Source: AC-32 sp963754265 (GTDB lineage Bacteria; Actinomycetota; Thermoleophilia; Gaiellales; Gaiellaceae). Taken from it: 64,000 nt of DNA. Position numbers and translations under genes: made by a program. Positions 19,183-28,643 of this stretch are shown here, in pieces (position 1 is the first letter of the stretch; every line of letters begins with the position of its first letter). The stretch spans positions 124,001-188,000 of the forward strand of contig CAVWFB010000003.1 of assembly GCA_963754265.1 (NCBI GenBank). Reading direction: 5' to 3'. The notes beneath the pieces were generated by a model. That model did not search any database, was not told where the DNA came from, and saw nothing but the letters and a program-made list of their open reading frames with translations.

Positions 19183-20150
19183 GCCACCTCCGCCGGCACG
19201 TCGTTCAGATGGCAGGCGGCGGAGCGGCCGCCGGCGACCTCGCGCAGGACCGGCCTCTCGTCCTTGCACCGCGAGAACGAACGGTCACACCGCGTGTGGA
19301 ACGGGCAGCCCTCGAGCGTTCGGTCGAGCCGCGGCGGCGTGCCCGGGATCGAGACCGGCACGCCTTCGCCGTACAGATCAGGCGTCGCCGCGAAGAGCAG
19401 GCGCGTGTAGGGATGCCTGGGGTCGTGGAAGAGCTCCTCGACCGGACCCTGCTCCACGATCTCGCCGGCGTACATCACGGCCGCGCGATCGCAGAGCTGG
19501 GCCACGACAGGCAGGTCGTGCGTCACGAGCAGCAGCGCAAGGCCGAAATCGCGGCAGAGCGCGTCCAGCAGCTCGAGGATCTGGGCCTGCACCATCACGT
19601 CGAGCGCGGTGGTCGGCTCGTCGGCCACGAGCACGCTCGGATTGCAGGCGAGCGCCATGGCGATCGCTGCCCGCTGGCGCATCCCCCCCGAGAACTCGTG
19701 CGGGAAGCGATCGCCGCGGTCGCGCGGGATCCCGACCGACTCGAGCAGCTCGCCGACCCGGGCCTTCGCCTGCCGGCCGCTCGCGAGCCCGTGCAGCTCG
19801 AGCGCCTCGACGATCTGGGAGGAGACCGTCTGGACGGGGTTGAGGGCGTTCATCGCACCCTGGAAGACGATCGCGAGGTCGACCCAGCGGTGTGGGCGGA
19901 CCGTCTCCTCGCCCTCGGCCAGGATGTCGACCCCGTTCAGCAGGCAGCGCCCGGAGAGCGTCGCGGTCGGCGGCAGGAGGCCCAGCAGCCCGAGCACGGT
20001 CGTGCTCTTGCCCGAGCCCGACTCCCCGACGAGCCCGAGCCGCTCGCCGCGGTCGAGCGTCAAGCTGACGCCCTGAACCGCGTGCAGCGTCCCGCCCCGC
20101 GGCAGGTCGAACCAGACGTTCAGCTCCTCGAGTTCTAGGAGAGAGCTCAT
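19179..20150 (-). CDS. oligopeptide/dipeptide ABC transporter ATPase (DppD/OppD-like)
   Basis: 323 residues: Walker A GESGSGKST, Q-loop VFQGAMNALNPVQ, signature FSGGMRQ, Walker B VLVADEPTTALD, switch His LVTHDLPVV. The C-terminal GCPFHTRCDRSFSRCKDE is the oligo_HPY Cys motif. The ATG overlaps the permease stop as ATGA. It acts as a heterodimer with the downstream DppF-like ATPase. Confidence 0.92.
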   Translation of the reverse strand: MSSLLELEELNVWFDLPRGGTLHAVQGVSLTLDRGERLGLVGESGSGKSTTVLGLLGLLPPTATLSGRCLLNGVDILAEGEETVRPHRWVDLAIVFQGAMNALNPVQTVSSQIVEALELHGLASGRQAKARVGELLESVGIPRDRGDRFPHEFSGGMRQRAAIAMALACNPSVLVADEPTTALDVMVQAQILELLDALCRDFGLALLLVTHDLPVVAQLCDRAAVMYAGEIVEQGPVEELFHDPRHPYTRLLFAATPDLYGEGVPVSIPGTPPRLDRTLEGCPFHTRCDRSFSRCKDERPVLREVAGGRSAACHLNDVPAEVA

Positions 20151-21103
20151 ACGGCGTCGGGGCCGCGGCCGACGAGGGGGCGGAGGCGGAAGCCCTTGGC
20201 CGACAGGTGCGACACCCTCAGGCGCGGATTGAGCGCGTCCTCCATCGCCCGCCCGATCATGCTGCAGGACAGGATCAAGAGGGCGACGGCCGCCCCGGGC
20301 GGGACGATCGCCCACCAGGCGCCCGAGCTGATCGCGGTCCGCTGGAAGGCGTTCTCGATGATCTTCCCGAGGGAGATCCGACTCGGGTCGCCGAGGCCGA
20401 GGAAGGCGAGCGCGGTCTCGTCGAAGATGGCGACCGCGATCGTGAGCACGGTGCTCGCGATCAGGATGGGCGAGATCTGAGGGAGCACGTGGCGGAGGAT
20501 GATCCGCAGGTCTCCCGCGCCCAGCGACCGGGCGCGCTTGACGTAGGCGCGCTCGCGGACGCTCATGACCTGGGCGCGCACGACCCGGGCGGTGCCCGTC
20601 CAGAGCAGCACCCCGATGACAACGATGATGTGGAAGAGGCTCGGCCCCCAGATCGCCGCCACCACGATCATCAGAGGCACGTCCGGAATGGCGAGGAAGT
20701 AGTCCGTGATCCGCATCAGGACGGTGTCGGTCCTGCCGCCGAAGTAGCCGGAGACGAGGCCGACGGTCCCGCCGATCACCATCGAGACGAACGTCGCGGC
20801 GAATCCCACCACGAGCGAGATCCGTGCCCCCCACATCAGCAGCGTGACCATGTCGATGCCGCCGTCGTCGAGCCCGAGCGGATGCGCCCAGGAGGGGTGT
20901 CCGTAGACCGGCCCGACCTGCTCGTGCAGACCGTAGGGAGCGAGCACGGGGGCGAGCACCGCCAGCACGATGAAGATCCCGAGGATGACCGCGCCGATCG
21001 TCGCGGACGGCTGATTCTTGATCACGTCCCAGAGCAGGCCGGTGCGAGAGCGGGCGGGCCGGTCGCCGGCAAGTAGGCCCGGTTCCTGGAGGAGCAGGCT
21101 CAC
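20147..21103 (-). CDS. peptide ABC transporter permease (DppC/OppC-like)
   Basis: 318-residue inner-membrane permease. The N-terminal OppC_N part (LLWDVIKNQPSATIGAVILG) has the first membrane helix, followed by a periplasmic loop with the OppC motif HPLGLDDGGIDMVT and a BPD_transp_1 core with YVKRARSLGAGDLRIILRHV (EAA loop). The GTG at 21103 overlaps the stop of the DppB-like gene as GTGA. It forms the channel with that protein. Confidence 0.92.
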   Translation of the reverse strand: MSLLLQEPGLLAGDRPARSRTGLLWDVIKNQPSATIGAVILGIFIVLAVLAPVLAPYGLHEQVGPVYGHPSWAHPLGLDDGGIDMVTLLMWGARISLVVGFAATFVSMVIGGTVGLVSGYFGGRTDTVLMRITDYFLAIPDVPLMIVVAAIWGPSLFHIIVVIGVLLWTGTARVVRAQVMSVRERAYVKRARSLGAGDLRIILRHVLPQISPILIASTVLTIAVAIFDETALAFLGLGDPSRISLGKIIENAFQRTAISSGAWWAIVPPGAAVALLILSCSMIGRAMEDALNPRLRVSHLSAKGFRLRPLVGRGPDAV

Positions 21104-22062
21104 TCGGCGATCCGCGGGTCGAGCTTGAAGTAGAGGAGGTCGGCCACCAGGTTGAAGAAGACGACCGACAGGACCAGGACGAGGAAGGCCCCCTGCAGCA
21201 TCGGATAGTCGCGCTGGAGCACGGCCTGGTAGACGGCACGGCCGATCCCGGGCCACGAGAAGACAGTCTCGACGAGGATCGAGCCGGCGACGATGTAGCC
21301 GAGCGAGATCGCGATGAGGGTCGTGATCGGCAGCAGTGCGTTTCGCAGCGCGTGCTTGCGGACGATCGCCCGGGGCTTCAGCCCCTTCGCTCTCGCGGTG
21401 AGGATGTAGTCCTCGCCAAGGGTCTCGAGCATCGCCGAGCGGACGATCAGCGTGTACTCGCCGTAGAGCACGAGCGCGAGCGTCGAGGCGGGCAGGGTCA
21501 TGTGGTAGAGCACGTCCTTCACGTGCTGGAACCAGGTCGGGTCGATCAGGAAGTCGTCGACCATGCCGCCCGACGGGAAGACGCCGGCGAAGATGATCAC
21601 GAGCATCAGCGCCAGCCAGTGCGTCGGCATCGCGTAGAAGCCGAGCGCCGTGGCGATGGTCACGTGCTCGGTCGTCGTGCCTCTCCGCCAGGCCGCGATC
21701 ACGCCGGTGAGGGTCCCGAAGACGATCGCGAACAGCGTCCCCAAACCGACCATCGGCAGCGTGTTAGAGAGCGCGGTCCGCAGGTTCTTGCTGACCGGCT
21801 GCGAGTTCTCGAACGAGATCCCCATGTTTCCGTGCGCGAGCTGTTTCAGGTAGATGACGAACTGCTCGCCCTTGGACTTGTCGAGCCCGAACTGCTTGGC
21901 GATCGCGTGCTTCGTCTCGGGCGTCGCGTGTGGGACGCGCGACAGGTTCGTGACCGCGCTCCCCGGGGCGAGCCGGAAGAGCGCGAAGTTCAATACCAGC
22001 GCGATGAAGACGGTGATGACCGCGAACGCCACTCTCTTGATGACGTAGTCGGCGCCGCGCAA
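21100..22062 (-). CDS. peptide ABC transporter permease (DppB/OppB-like)
   Basis: 320-residue permease with six predicted helices. The N-terminal VIKRVAFAVITVFIALVLNF helix, then RLAPGSAV, a periplasmic loop, and the EAA coupling loop DYILTARAKGLKPRAIVRKH. LVETVFSWPGIGRAVYQAV near the end is typical of DppB. The start is TTG at 22062, just after the end of the binding-protein gene. It dimerises with the DppC-like permease. Confidence 0.92.
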   Translation of the reverse strand: MRGADYVIKRVAFAVITVFIALVLNFALFRLAPGSAVTNLSRVPHATPETKHAIAKQFGLDKSKGEQFVIYLKQLAHGNMGISFENSQPVSKNLRTALSNTLPMVGLGTLFAIVFGTLTGVIAAWRRGTTTEHVTIATALGFYAMPTHWLALMLVIIFAGVFPSGGMVDDFLIDPTWFQHVKDVLYHMTLPASTLALVLYGEYTLIVRSAMLETLGEDYILTARAKGLKPRAIVRKHALRNALLPITTLIAISLGYIVAGSILVETVFSWPGIGRAVYQAVLQRDYPMLQGAFLVLVLSVVFFNLVADLLYFKLDPRIAE

Positions 22063-22069
22063 CGGTTCC

Positions 22070-23725
22070 TCAGCTCGTCTGGTGCACCTTCGTGAAGCTC
22101 TCCTTGGAGAGCGAGTTGAAGTCGCCCTGCGGCGAGGAGACGAAGCCGGTCCAGCCCTTGCTGTGGGCCGAGATCCAGTTCTCGTAGTTGAGCAGGATGT
22201 ACGGCCGCTCCTTGAACAGCTTGTCCTGCATGGCCCAGACGACCTGGCGCCGCTTCGCCTGGTCGAGCGTCGTGCCCTGCTGCGAGTACATCGCGTCGTA
22301 GGCCTTGTTGCAGTAGCCGGAGTCGCTCCAGCCGTTGTACTGGGCGCAGGTCACGACCGAGAGCATGAAGTCGGGGTCGATCAGCGGCACCCAGTCCCAC
22401 ATCGCCAGGTCGAAGTTGAGGTACTTCCCGTCGGGCGCGGTGATGACGTCGAAGGCCGCGCTCGAGTCCAGCGAGCGCTGCTTCAGCTCCACGCCGATCT
22501 TGTGGAAGTCGGCCTGGATGATCTGGAAGGTGCGGTCGAGGCCTGTGAGGTCGTTCGGCGCGATCACCTCGTACGACATCTTGTGCCCGTCGGCGGTCCG
22601 GATCCCGCCGGAGCCCTTCTTGTATCCGAGCTCGTCGAGGAGCTGGTTCGCCTTGGCCAGATCAAATGTCTCGGGCTTGAGGTTCGGGTTGTGCCAGTCG
22701 CCCGTCGCGGGCGGGATGAACGAGGTCGCCGGCTTCGCCGTGTCGAGCCAGGCGACCTTGATGATCTTGTCGCGGTCGATCGCGTGGGCGAAGGCCTCCC
22801 GCAGCTTCAGGTTGAGAAGCTCTCGGTGGTTCGTCTTCTTCGTGTTCGCGTTGAAGATGAAGTCGTTCGTGGTCACGCCGGGGACGATGGACACGATCAC
22901 ACCGGCCTTCTTCAGCGTGTCGATCGCCGTCGGCGGCACAGACTCGATCGCGTCGATCTCGCCCGACTTCATCGCCGAGACGAGCGCGTCGTCGTTCGAG
23001 AACATGCGCAGCCCGAAGCCCTTGATGTGCGGCTTCGGCCCGTAGAAGCTCGGATTGCGCTCGAAGAGCGCGATCTCGTCCTTCTTGAACTTCGTCAGGA
23101 TGAACGTGCCGCCCGAGACGATCGGGGCCGCGTTCGGGAAGGTCTTCAGGTCGGCGCCCTTGTGACCCGTGTAGCCCGCCCAGATGTGCTTCGGCAGGAT
23201 CGCCAGCTGCTGGAACTGCGAGAGGACGTTTCCGACCGGCTTCTCGTACTTGACCACGAGCGTGTTCGGGTCGGGCGCGGAGGCGCTCTTGATGTGCGCG
23301 ATCAGGCCCGCGGTGTTGGCACCGCCGGTGCCCTGGTACTTGACGTCGGTGTTGATCGTCCAGGCTGCGTCCTCGGCGGTCAGCGGCTTCCCGTCGGACC
23401 ACTTGGCGTTCGGGACCGTGTGGAACGTCCAGGTCAGGCCGTCCTTCGACGTCTCCCACTTGGTCGCGAACTCGGGCGTGAAGTTGAGGTCCTTGTCGTA
23501 CTGGACCAGGAAGGGATAGATGTACATGAAGGTCGAGTAGGCGTCCTGGTTGAAGGCGACGTAGGGGTTGAGCGAGTCGATCCGCGAGCTCGTCCCGAGC
23601 CGCAGGGTGCCGCCCTCCTTGACGCTTCCCGTCGTCCCGCTGCTCGAGCTCTTGGAGCCTCCGCAGCCTGCGACGACCGACGCGGCGAGCAGCAGCATTG
23701 CCACGGCCGCGAGTCCCTTTCTCAT
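22070..23725 (-). CDS. peptide-binding lipoprotein (DppA/OppA-like, SBP family 5)
   Basis: 551 residues. The signal peptide ends in the lipobox SVVAGC, so Cys21 should be lipidated and the protein anchored outside the membrane. The SBP_bac_5 domain shows GGTLRLGTSSRIDSLNPYVA, TWTFHTVPNAKWSDGKPLTA, the LREAFAHAIDRDKIIKVAW helix and YNGWSDSGYCNKAYDAM. It captures peptides, or other SBP_5 ligands such as opines, for the DppBC channel. An AGGAGG site precedes the ATG. It follows the LD-carboxypeptidase-like gene by 15 nt, so it is mid-operon. Confidence 0.93.
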   Translation of the reverse strand: MRKGLAAVAMLLLAASVVAGCGGSKSSSSGTTGSVKEGGTLRLGTSSRIDSLNPYVAFNQDAYSTFMYIYPFLVQYDKDLNFTPEFATKWETSKDGLTWTFHTVPNAKWSDGKPLTAEDAAWTINTDVKYQGTGGANTAGLIAHIKSASAPDPNTLVVKYEKPVGNVLSQFQQLAILPKHIWAGYTGHKGADLKTFPNAAPIVSGGTFILTKFKKDEIALFERNPSFYGPKPHIKGFGLRMFSNDDALVSAMKSGEIDAIESVPPTAIDTLKKAGVIVSIVPGVTTNDFIFNANTKKTNHRELLNLKLREAFAHAIDRDKIIKVAWLDTAKPATSFIPPATGDWHNPNLKPETFDLAKANQLLDELGYKKGSGGIRTADGHKMSYEVIAPNDLTGLDRTFQIIQADFHKIGVELKQRSLDSSAAFDVITAPDGKYLNFDLAMWDWVPLIDPDFMLSVVTCAQYNGWSDSGYCNKAYDAMYSQQGTTLDQAKRRQVVWAMQDKLFKERPYILLNYENWISAHSKGWTGFVSSPQGDFNSLSKESFTKVHQTS

Positions 23726-23740
23726 CCTGCCCTCCTTGCC

Positions 23741-24685
23741 TCAGTCCGCGAACGGCGAGCCGTCGACGACGAGCGTGCGCGAGTCGGCGTCGAGCGTATA
23801 CCGAACGCCGAGCGGAAGGGCTGCGAGGTGCTTGCCGTGGCCGAGCGGCAGCCCGTAGACACACGGGACGCCGAGCGGCTCGAGGTGCTCCTCCAACACG
23901 TCCTCGAGCGAGCGCGACCGCGCCCAGTCCGAGGCCTGGCGCTGGTCTCCCCAGTCGCAGTCCTTCATCTCGCCGACGACGACGCCGGTCACGCCCTCGA
24001 GCTTCCCTGCGTGGCCGAGCTGGGTGAGCATCCCGTCGACGTAGTACGGCGGTGCCTTGTAGTCCTCGAAGAAGAGGATCGAGCCCTCGAGCTCGAGCTC
24101 CCAGGGGGTGCCCATCGTCTGGAGCAGCAGCCAGAGGCAGCCTCCGACCAGCGGGGCGGTCACCTTCCCGCCGCGGATCGCGCGCACGTACGGGTCGTCG
24201 GGGTTGCGCGGCACCTCTCCCGTCGCGTCGCCGGCGAGCACCTGCAGCAGCCGGGCGCGCGTGAAGTCCGTCGACTCGGGGTCGCCGACGCCCACGAGGC
24301 CGTTCCCATAGAAGGTCGGCATCCCGGTGCGCAGGCCGATCGCCACGTGCAGCGCCGTGATGTCGGAGAAGCCGACGAACGGCTTCGGGTTGCCGGCGAT
24401 GGCGTCGAAGTCGAGGTACGGAATCGTCTGCGCCGAGCCGTAGCCGCCCTGGAGGGCCTGCACGACGTCGACCTCGGGATCGGAGAAGAGGGCGTTGAGG
24501 TCGGCCGCCCGCTGCTCGGCGTCGCCGGCCAGGTAGTCGTCGCGCGCGAAGACGCCGTCGGCGAGCTTGACCCGGTAGCCCTGGGCCTGCCACCACTCCA
24601 CCCCGCGCAGCACCTCGGAGCGCGCGTCGTAGGGGCTCGCGGGAGCGGCGACGCCGATCGTCCCTCCCGGAGGCAGCGGCTTCAT
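23741..24685 (-). CDS. LD-carboxypeptidase / MccF-like serine peptidase (S66)
   Basis: 314-residue cytoplasmic peptidase of family S66. GGTIGVAAPASPYDAR at the N-terminus, VDVVQALQGGYGSAQTIPYLD and PFVGFSDITALHVAI, with a GNG oxyanion-like motif (FYGNGLVG), lead to the conserved FFEDYKAPPYYVDGML and a C-terminal PLGHGKHLAALPLG carrying the catalytic His region. The usual nucleophile motif GxSD is present as GFSD. Family members release D-amino acids from murein tetrapeptides or cleave peptide-nucleotide toxins. The ATG overlaps the M28 stop (ATGA, in the repaired frame), coupling it to a peptidase and a peptide importer, so murein-peptide or peptide recycling is likely. Confidence 0.9.
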   Translation of the reverse strand: MKPLPPGGTIGVAAPASPYDARSEVLRGVEWWQAQGYRVKLADGVFARDDYLAGDAEQRAADLNALFSDPEVDVVQALQGGYGSAQTIPYLDFDAIAGNPKPFVGFSDITALHVAIGLRTGMPTFYGNGLVGVGDPESTDFTRARLLQVLAGDATGEVPRNPDDPYVRAIRGGKVTAPLVGGCLWLLLQTMGTPWELELEGSILFFEDYKAPPYYVDGMLTQLGHAGKLEGVTGVVVGEMKDCDWGDQRQASDWARSRSLEDVLEEHLEPLGVPCVYGLPLGHGKHLAALPLGVRYTLDADSRTLVVDGSPFAD

Positions 24686-26512
24686 GTGCGCGTTTGTACC
24701 GGAAGATCGACCGGGCGAGGACGACGAAGCGGGTAGACGCGCCCGCCCGCGGCCTCCGCCATCCGGTCGAGCCGGCGGGCGAGCTCGCCGGCGGGAGCGC
24801 TCGAGGTGGCGTCGCAGGCTGCGCTCGAGCCAGGGCCCGGGCGGCCGTGCCCCCGGCTCGCCGCGGAGAGAGGCGAGCTCTCGCCAGAGGTCGGGCCCCG
24901 GGTCGGCGTCGCCCTGGCCTCCCCAGGAGGCGCGCGGCGCGGTGCGGCTCCGGCGGGCCCGCTCGCGCCTGAAGGCCTCGTGGGAGAGATCCGAGCAGAG
25001 CCAGTTGAGCCCGACGCGGGCCAGCGGCTTCGCCGCGTTCGGAAGATCCGCGAGCGCCGCTTCGAGCAGCTCGACGTCGGCTGCCGTCTGCTCGTGTGGA
25101 TAGCGCGGGGCGTCGATCGCGTCGAGGCCGTGCAGCCCCCGGCCGACAGCGGTGAAGCGCTTCCGGCCCTCCGCCCTCGCGAGCCCGCCGAGCGCCCGCT
25201 CGAGTTTCCGCGGCACCTTCCCGTTCAGCGACCGGCGGAGGTCGTTCGCCCGCGCGGCGAAGTCGAGCTCCGGCTCGTCGAGCAGGAGCCTTGCGCAGAC
25301 CTCGGTCAATCGAGCCAGGTACTCGAAGTCGACCTTCTCGGTCGTGTCGTACTGCGTGTGGTACTCGGTGCGGTCGAACTCGGTGGTGAACGTGGAGACG
25401 TTGATTCCCGGGATCCCGGCCGCGAGGAACGGCCACACCTCGGTCCAGGTGTTCGGCGGCGCGAGGCGGTAGCCGTGGGGCAGCAGGCCGTCACGGCTCG
25501 CCTGCCGGCAGGCCCGGCGAACCCAGCCCGCGAGCTCGGGCGGAACGTCGAGCGTGAACAGCTCGGGGCGGCCCGAGCCCTCGACGTTGAGGTAGAAGGG
25601 CGAGCCGGTCGACCACTCGCGGTGCTCCGCGACGACCTGGTACCAGGCGCCGTAGCACCAGTCGTAGGCCGACTCGGCGATCCCGTACTCCTCCGCGGTG
25701 TGCGAGACGAAGGCGATCGTGCGCCGCGGCCGGATCCCCGCCTCGGTGATGGCGCGGGCGAGCTCGAGCGTGACCGCGACCCCGGTCGCGTCGTCGAACG
25801 CGGCTCCGAACCAGCCGTCGTGGTGGCCGGCGACGATCGTGGGAGCGCCGCGCTGCCGCCCGGGCAGCTCGCCGACCACGTTCGCGGCCTCGGCGCCGCG
25901 GGTCAGGGGCGCCGAGAGGACGACGCGCACGTTCTCTCCGGCCCGGGCGGCCAGCAGTGCGCCGTCCTCCTTCGTCGCGGTCACGCACGGCGGGCCCTCG
26001 GCGTGCCAGATCCCGTCGAAGGTGCCGAGCGCACCCGGGGCCTGGTAGTACGGGCCGCCCGGCGGCGAGTAGACGACCATCGCGACGGCGCCGCGCAGGC
26101 CGAGCTCGAGCCCGACGTGGTAGGGCCAGAGCCGCGCCACCTGCCACTCGACGAGCGCGACCTTGCCGCGCACGTCGACGCGGTCGAGCTGCTTCCGGCC
26201 GCCACGTCCCACCGGGACGAGCTCGCCCTTGATCCCCTTGCGCCCGGTCTCGGGGACGCCGCCGAACGACGCGCACTCGAACCGCGTGCCGTCGGCCAGC
26301 TCCACGAAGGCCTCCCGGAGCCGCCAGCCGTCCACGGGCACCGGCTCCTCGGTCACCCCGGTGAGCCCGAGCTTCCGCATCTCCGCGGCCACGAAGGCCG
26401 TTGCCGCCCGCTCCTCGGGTGTGCCGGCGACGCGGAAGCCGAGCGGATGCGACCGAAACGACTCGAGGCGCTCGACGACGTGCCGCAGGTACTCGGGCGA
26501 GATCTCGATCAC
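24682..26512 (-). CDS. M28-family zinc aminopeptidase, frameshifted near its C-terminus
   Basis: About 609 residues after frame repair. A PA domain (around residues 110-180: GLRGAVAMVVYSPPGG) sits inside the M28 fold. Zinc ligands are visible in IVAGHHDGWFGAAFDDATGV (H, D), HTAEEYG (catalytic E and E ligand) and FDRTEYHTQYDT (H). No signal peptide is seen, so it is probably cytoplasmic. At about 24788-24795 one extra base shifts the frame. As sequenced, the frame runs on without stop into the next gene, giving an Arg/Pro-rich linker. In the other frame the protein ends ARRLDRMAEAAGG...VQTRT with a TGA overlapping the next ATG as ATGA, which I take as the true end. The GTG start overlaps the HDAC gene stop as GTGA. 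Aminopeptidase function is by family. Confidence 0.85.
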
Positions 26513-27549
26513 GCGGCTCGGCCCTCTTCGAGCCCCAGCAGGGCCTCGCGCACGAGCGGCCCGATCCGCTGGAGGTCGTAGCCGCCCTCCTGGACGACGA
26601 CCGTCGGCAGGCCGAGGCCGCCGAGCAGCGCACCGGCCGAGCGGAAGGCGCGCTCGCTCACCTCGAGCGGGCTCTCGGGGTCGCCGGCGGCGGCGTCCAC
26701 GCCCAGCGCGACGACGAGCCCGGCGAGGCCCTTCGCCCACTCGGCCAGCTCGGCGACCGCCGCCAGCCAAGGCTCGTCGCCCGTCCCCGGTGGCAGCGGC
26801 AGATTGCGATTCGTGCCGTCGCCGGTCTCGTCCGCGAAGCCGAGGAAGTGCGGGAACCAGCCGGCGCCCGGGTCGACGTGCACCGAGCCGACCAGCACGT
26901 CGGGACGCTCGTAGAAGATCTCCTGCGTGCCGTTGCCGTGGTGGGCGTCGACGTCCAGCACCGCCACTGGGCCCTCGAGCCCGGCGACGAGCGCGGCGGC
27001 GGCGACGGCGGCGTTGTTCAGGTAGCAGGAGCCGCCGTAGCAGGCCCGGGTGGCGTGATGGCCCGGCGGCCTCGTGCACGCGTAGGCAACGGGCTCGCCC
27101 GCGAGCACGAGGTCGACGGCGGTCAGGGCGCAGTCGACGGCGGCGCGTGCCGCCTCCCAGGTCCCGGGGCCGACGAGCGTCATCGTGTCGTAGGCGAAGT
27201 GGCCCGGCCTGGCCCAGACCGCGGCCGGATCCCGGCGCGCGCCCAGCGCCGCGTGTGCGAAGACGTACGGGACGACCCGGCTCTGCCCCGGATCCTTCGG
27301 CAGGCCCGCGGCCTCCCACTCGTCCCACGCAGAGGCGAGGTACGCCGGGAGCTCCGGGTCGTGAACCTGCAGCAGGGCGTCGTCGGGGTGCGGGTCGGCG
27401 TCGACGACCCGGGCGTCCAGGGTGTCGCGGATGGCCGTGATGCGCGCGGGAACCTCGGTCGCCGGGGTGCGAACGCCTACCCAGATCTCCGCTTCCGGCT
27501 CGTGGAGGAGGCAGCGATCGCTCCAGACGACCGGCATCGAGAGCTCCAC
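26509..27549 (-). CDS. histone-deacetylase-superfamily amidohydrolase (acetylpolyamine amidohydrolase-like)
   Basis: 346 residues (342 if the ATG at 27537 is used). The zinc hydrolase motifs of class I/II HDACs are all present: CTRPPGHHATRACYGGSCYL with the His-His pair, VLDVDAHHGNGTQEIFYE with zinc-binding Asp/His, GVDAAAGDPESPL with the third Asp ligand, and VVQEGGYDLQRIG. Bacterial relatives deacetylate acetylpolyamines or small N-acetyl compounds. It is the first gene of the peptide operon and divergent from the S58 peptidase, with 22 nt between the two starts. A deacetylase upstream of two peptidases and a peptide importer suggests trimming of N-acylated peptides or amines. Confidence 0.9.
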   Translation of the reverse strand: MELSMPVVWSDRCLLHEPEAEIWVGVRTPATEVPARITAIRDTLDARVVDADPHPDDALLQVHDPELPAYLASAWDEWEAAGLPKDPGQSRVVPYVFAHAALGARRDPAAVWARPGHFAYDTMTLVGPGTWEAARAAVDCALTAVDLVLAGEPVAYACTRPPGHHATRACYGGSCYLNNAAVAAAALVAGLEGPVAVLDVDAHHGNGTQEIFYERPDVLVGSVHVDPGAGWFPHFLGFADETGDGTNRNLPLPPGTGDEPWLAAVAELAEWAKGLAGLVVALGVDAAAGDPESPLEVSERAFRSAGALLGGLGLPTVVVQEGGYDLQRIGPLVREALLGLEEGRAA

Positions 27550-27571
27550 CGGCCGACTCTACACTCCTCCC

Positions 27572-28622
27572 GTGAGCGAGCCTCCCGAGCCGCGCGGGCC
27601 ACGACCGAGGGAGCTCGGGCTGCGCGTCGGCAGCCTGGAGCCGGGCGCGAGCAACTCGATCGCCGACGTTCCCGGCGTGACGGTCGGGCACGTGACGGTC
27701 TGGCGCGACGAGCCCGAGCCGCCCGCGGGGCGCGGCGTCGCACGCACGGGCGTGACGGCCGTCGTGCCGAGCCGCCTCCCGCTGCCGGCGGGGGTCGCCG
27801 TCCTGAACGGAGCCGGCGAGCTGACCGCCTCGCACGAGATCCGCGAATGGGGCCAGATGGAGACGCCCGTCTACCTGACCGCCACGATGGCCGTCGGGCG
27901 GATCTACGACGGCGCCGTCTCGGTCGCCGTGGCCGCCGATCCGCGCGTGGGGGTGGACGACGTCCTGATCCCGGTCGTCGGCGAGTGCGACGACAGCCAT
28001 CTCAGCGACGCACGCACGGTTCAGGTCGAGGCCGAGGACGCGGCCCGCGCGGTCGCGGCCGCCTCGGGGTGGCCGATCGCAGAGGGCGCCGTCGGCGCGG
28101 GCACGGGCATGAGCTGCCTGGGCTGGAAAGGCGGCATCGGCACGGCGAGCCGGTCGGCCGCGGGTTACTCGCTCGGAGCGCTCGTGCTGGCGAACTTCGG
28201 CTCGGCCCGCGAGCTGCGGGTGGCCGGCGTCCCGGTCGGCCTCCTGCTGGCCGAGGAGGCCGGCCCGCCGAAGCCGGCGGGCAGCTGCATCGTCGTGCTG
28301 GCGACCGACGCCCCGCTGCCGGCCGCCGCCCTCGAGCGCGTCGCGCGCCGCGCGGGCCTGGGCCTCGCACGGATCGGGCTCGGTCGCCCACCACGGCAGC
28401 GGCGAGATCTTCGTCGCCTTCTCCACCACCCCGGATGCGGCGAGCTTCGAGAGCGACGTGCTCGACGAGCTGTTCGCCGCGGCCGTCGAGTCGACCGAGG
28501 AGGCGGTGCTGAACGCGCTCTGGGCGGCGCCGGACGTCTCGGGCCGCGACGGCCGGGTCGTGCGCGGCCTGCCCCACGACGAGGTGCTCGAGCTTCTCCG
28601 CGAGCGGCACGTCCTCGACTAG
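27572..28622 (+). CDS. S58 (DmpA/P1-type) self-processing aminopeptidase, frameshifted
   Basis: About 349 residues after repair. The N-terminal nucleophile hydrolase fold of the P1/DmpA family is recognisable: NSIADVPGVTVGHVTVW, TGVTAVVPSR, VLNGAGELTASHEIREWGQM, a GAGTGMSCLGWKGGIGTASR segment and the cleavage-site region KPAGSCIVVLATDAPL, where the Ser of GSC is expected to become the N-terminal nucleophile of the beta chain. The run GGG at 28376-28378 should be GG. After it the family sequence continues in the next frame (VAHHGSGEIFVAFSTT) to a TAG at 28622. D-amino-acid amide or beta-peptide hydrolysis is known for relatives. Divergent from the HDAC gene and first of a plus-strand run. Confidence 0.85.
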
Positions 28623-28643
28623 GAGCGTGATAAGAAACGGCCG

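Noticed and set aside
22082..24736. An 884-codon plus-strand frame opposite the peptide-binding protein and LD-carboxypeptidase genes
   Set aside because: Its sequence is rich in Arg, Asp, Val and Leu with no domain, and it mirrors the GC-rich third positions of the minus-strand genes.
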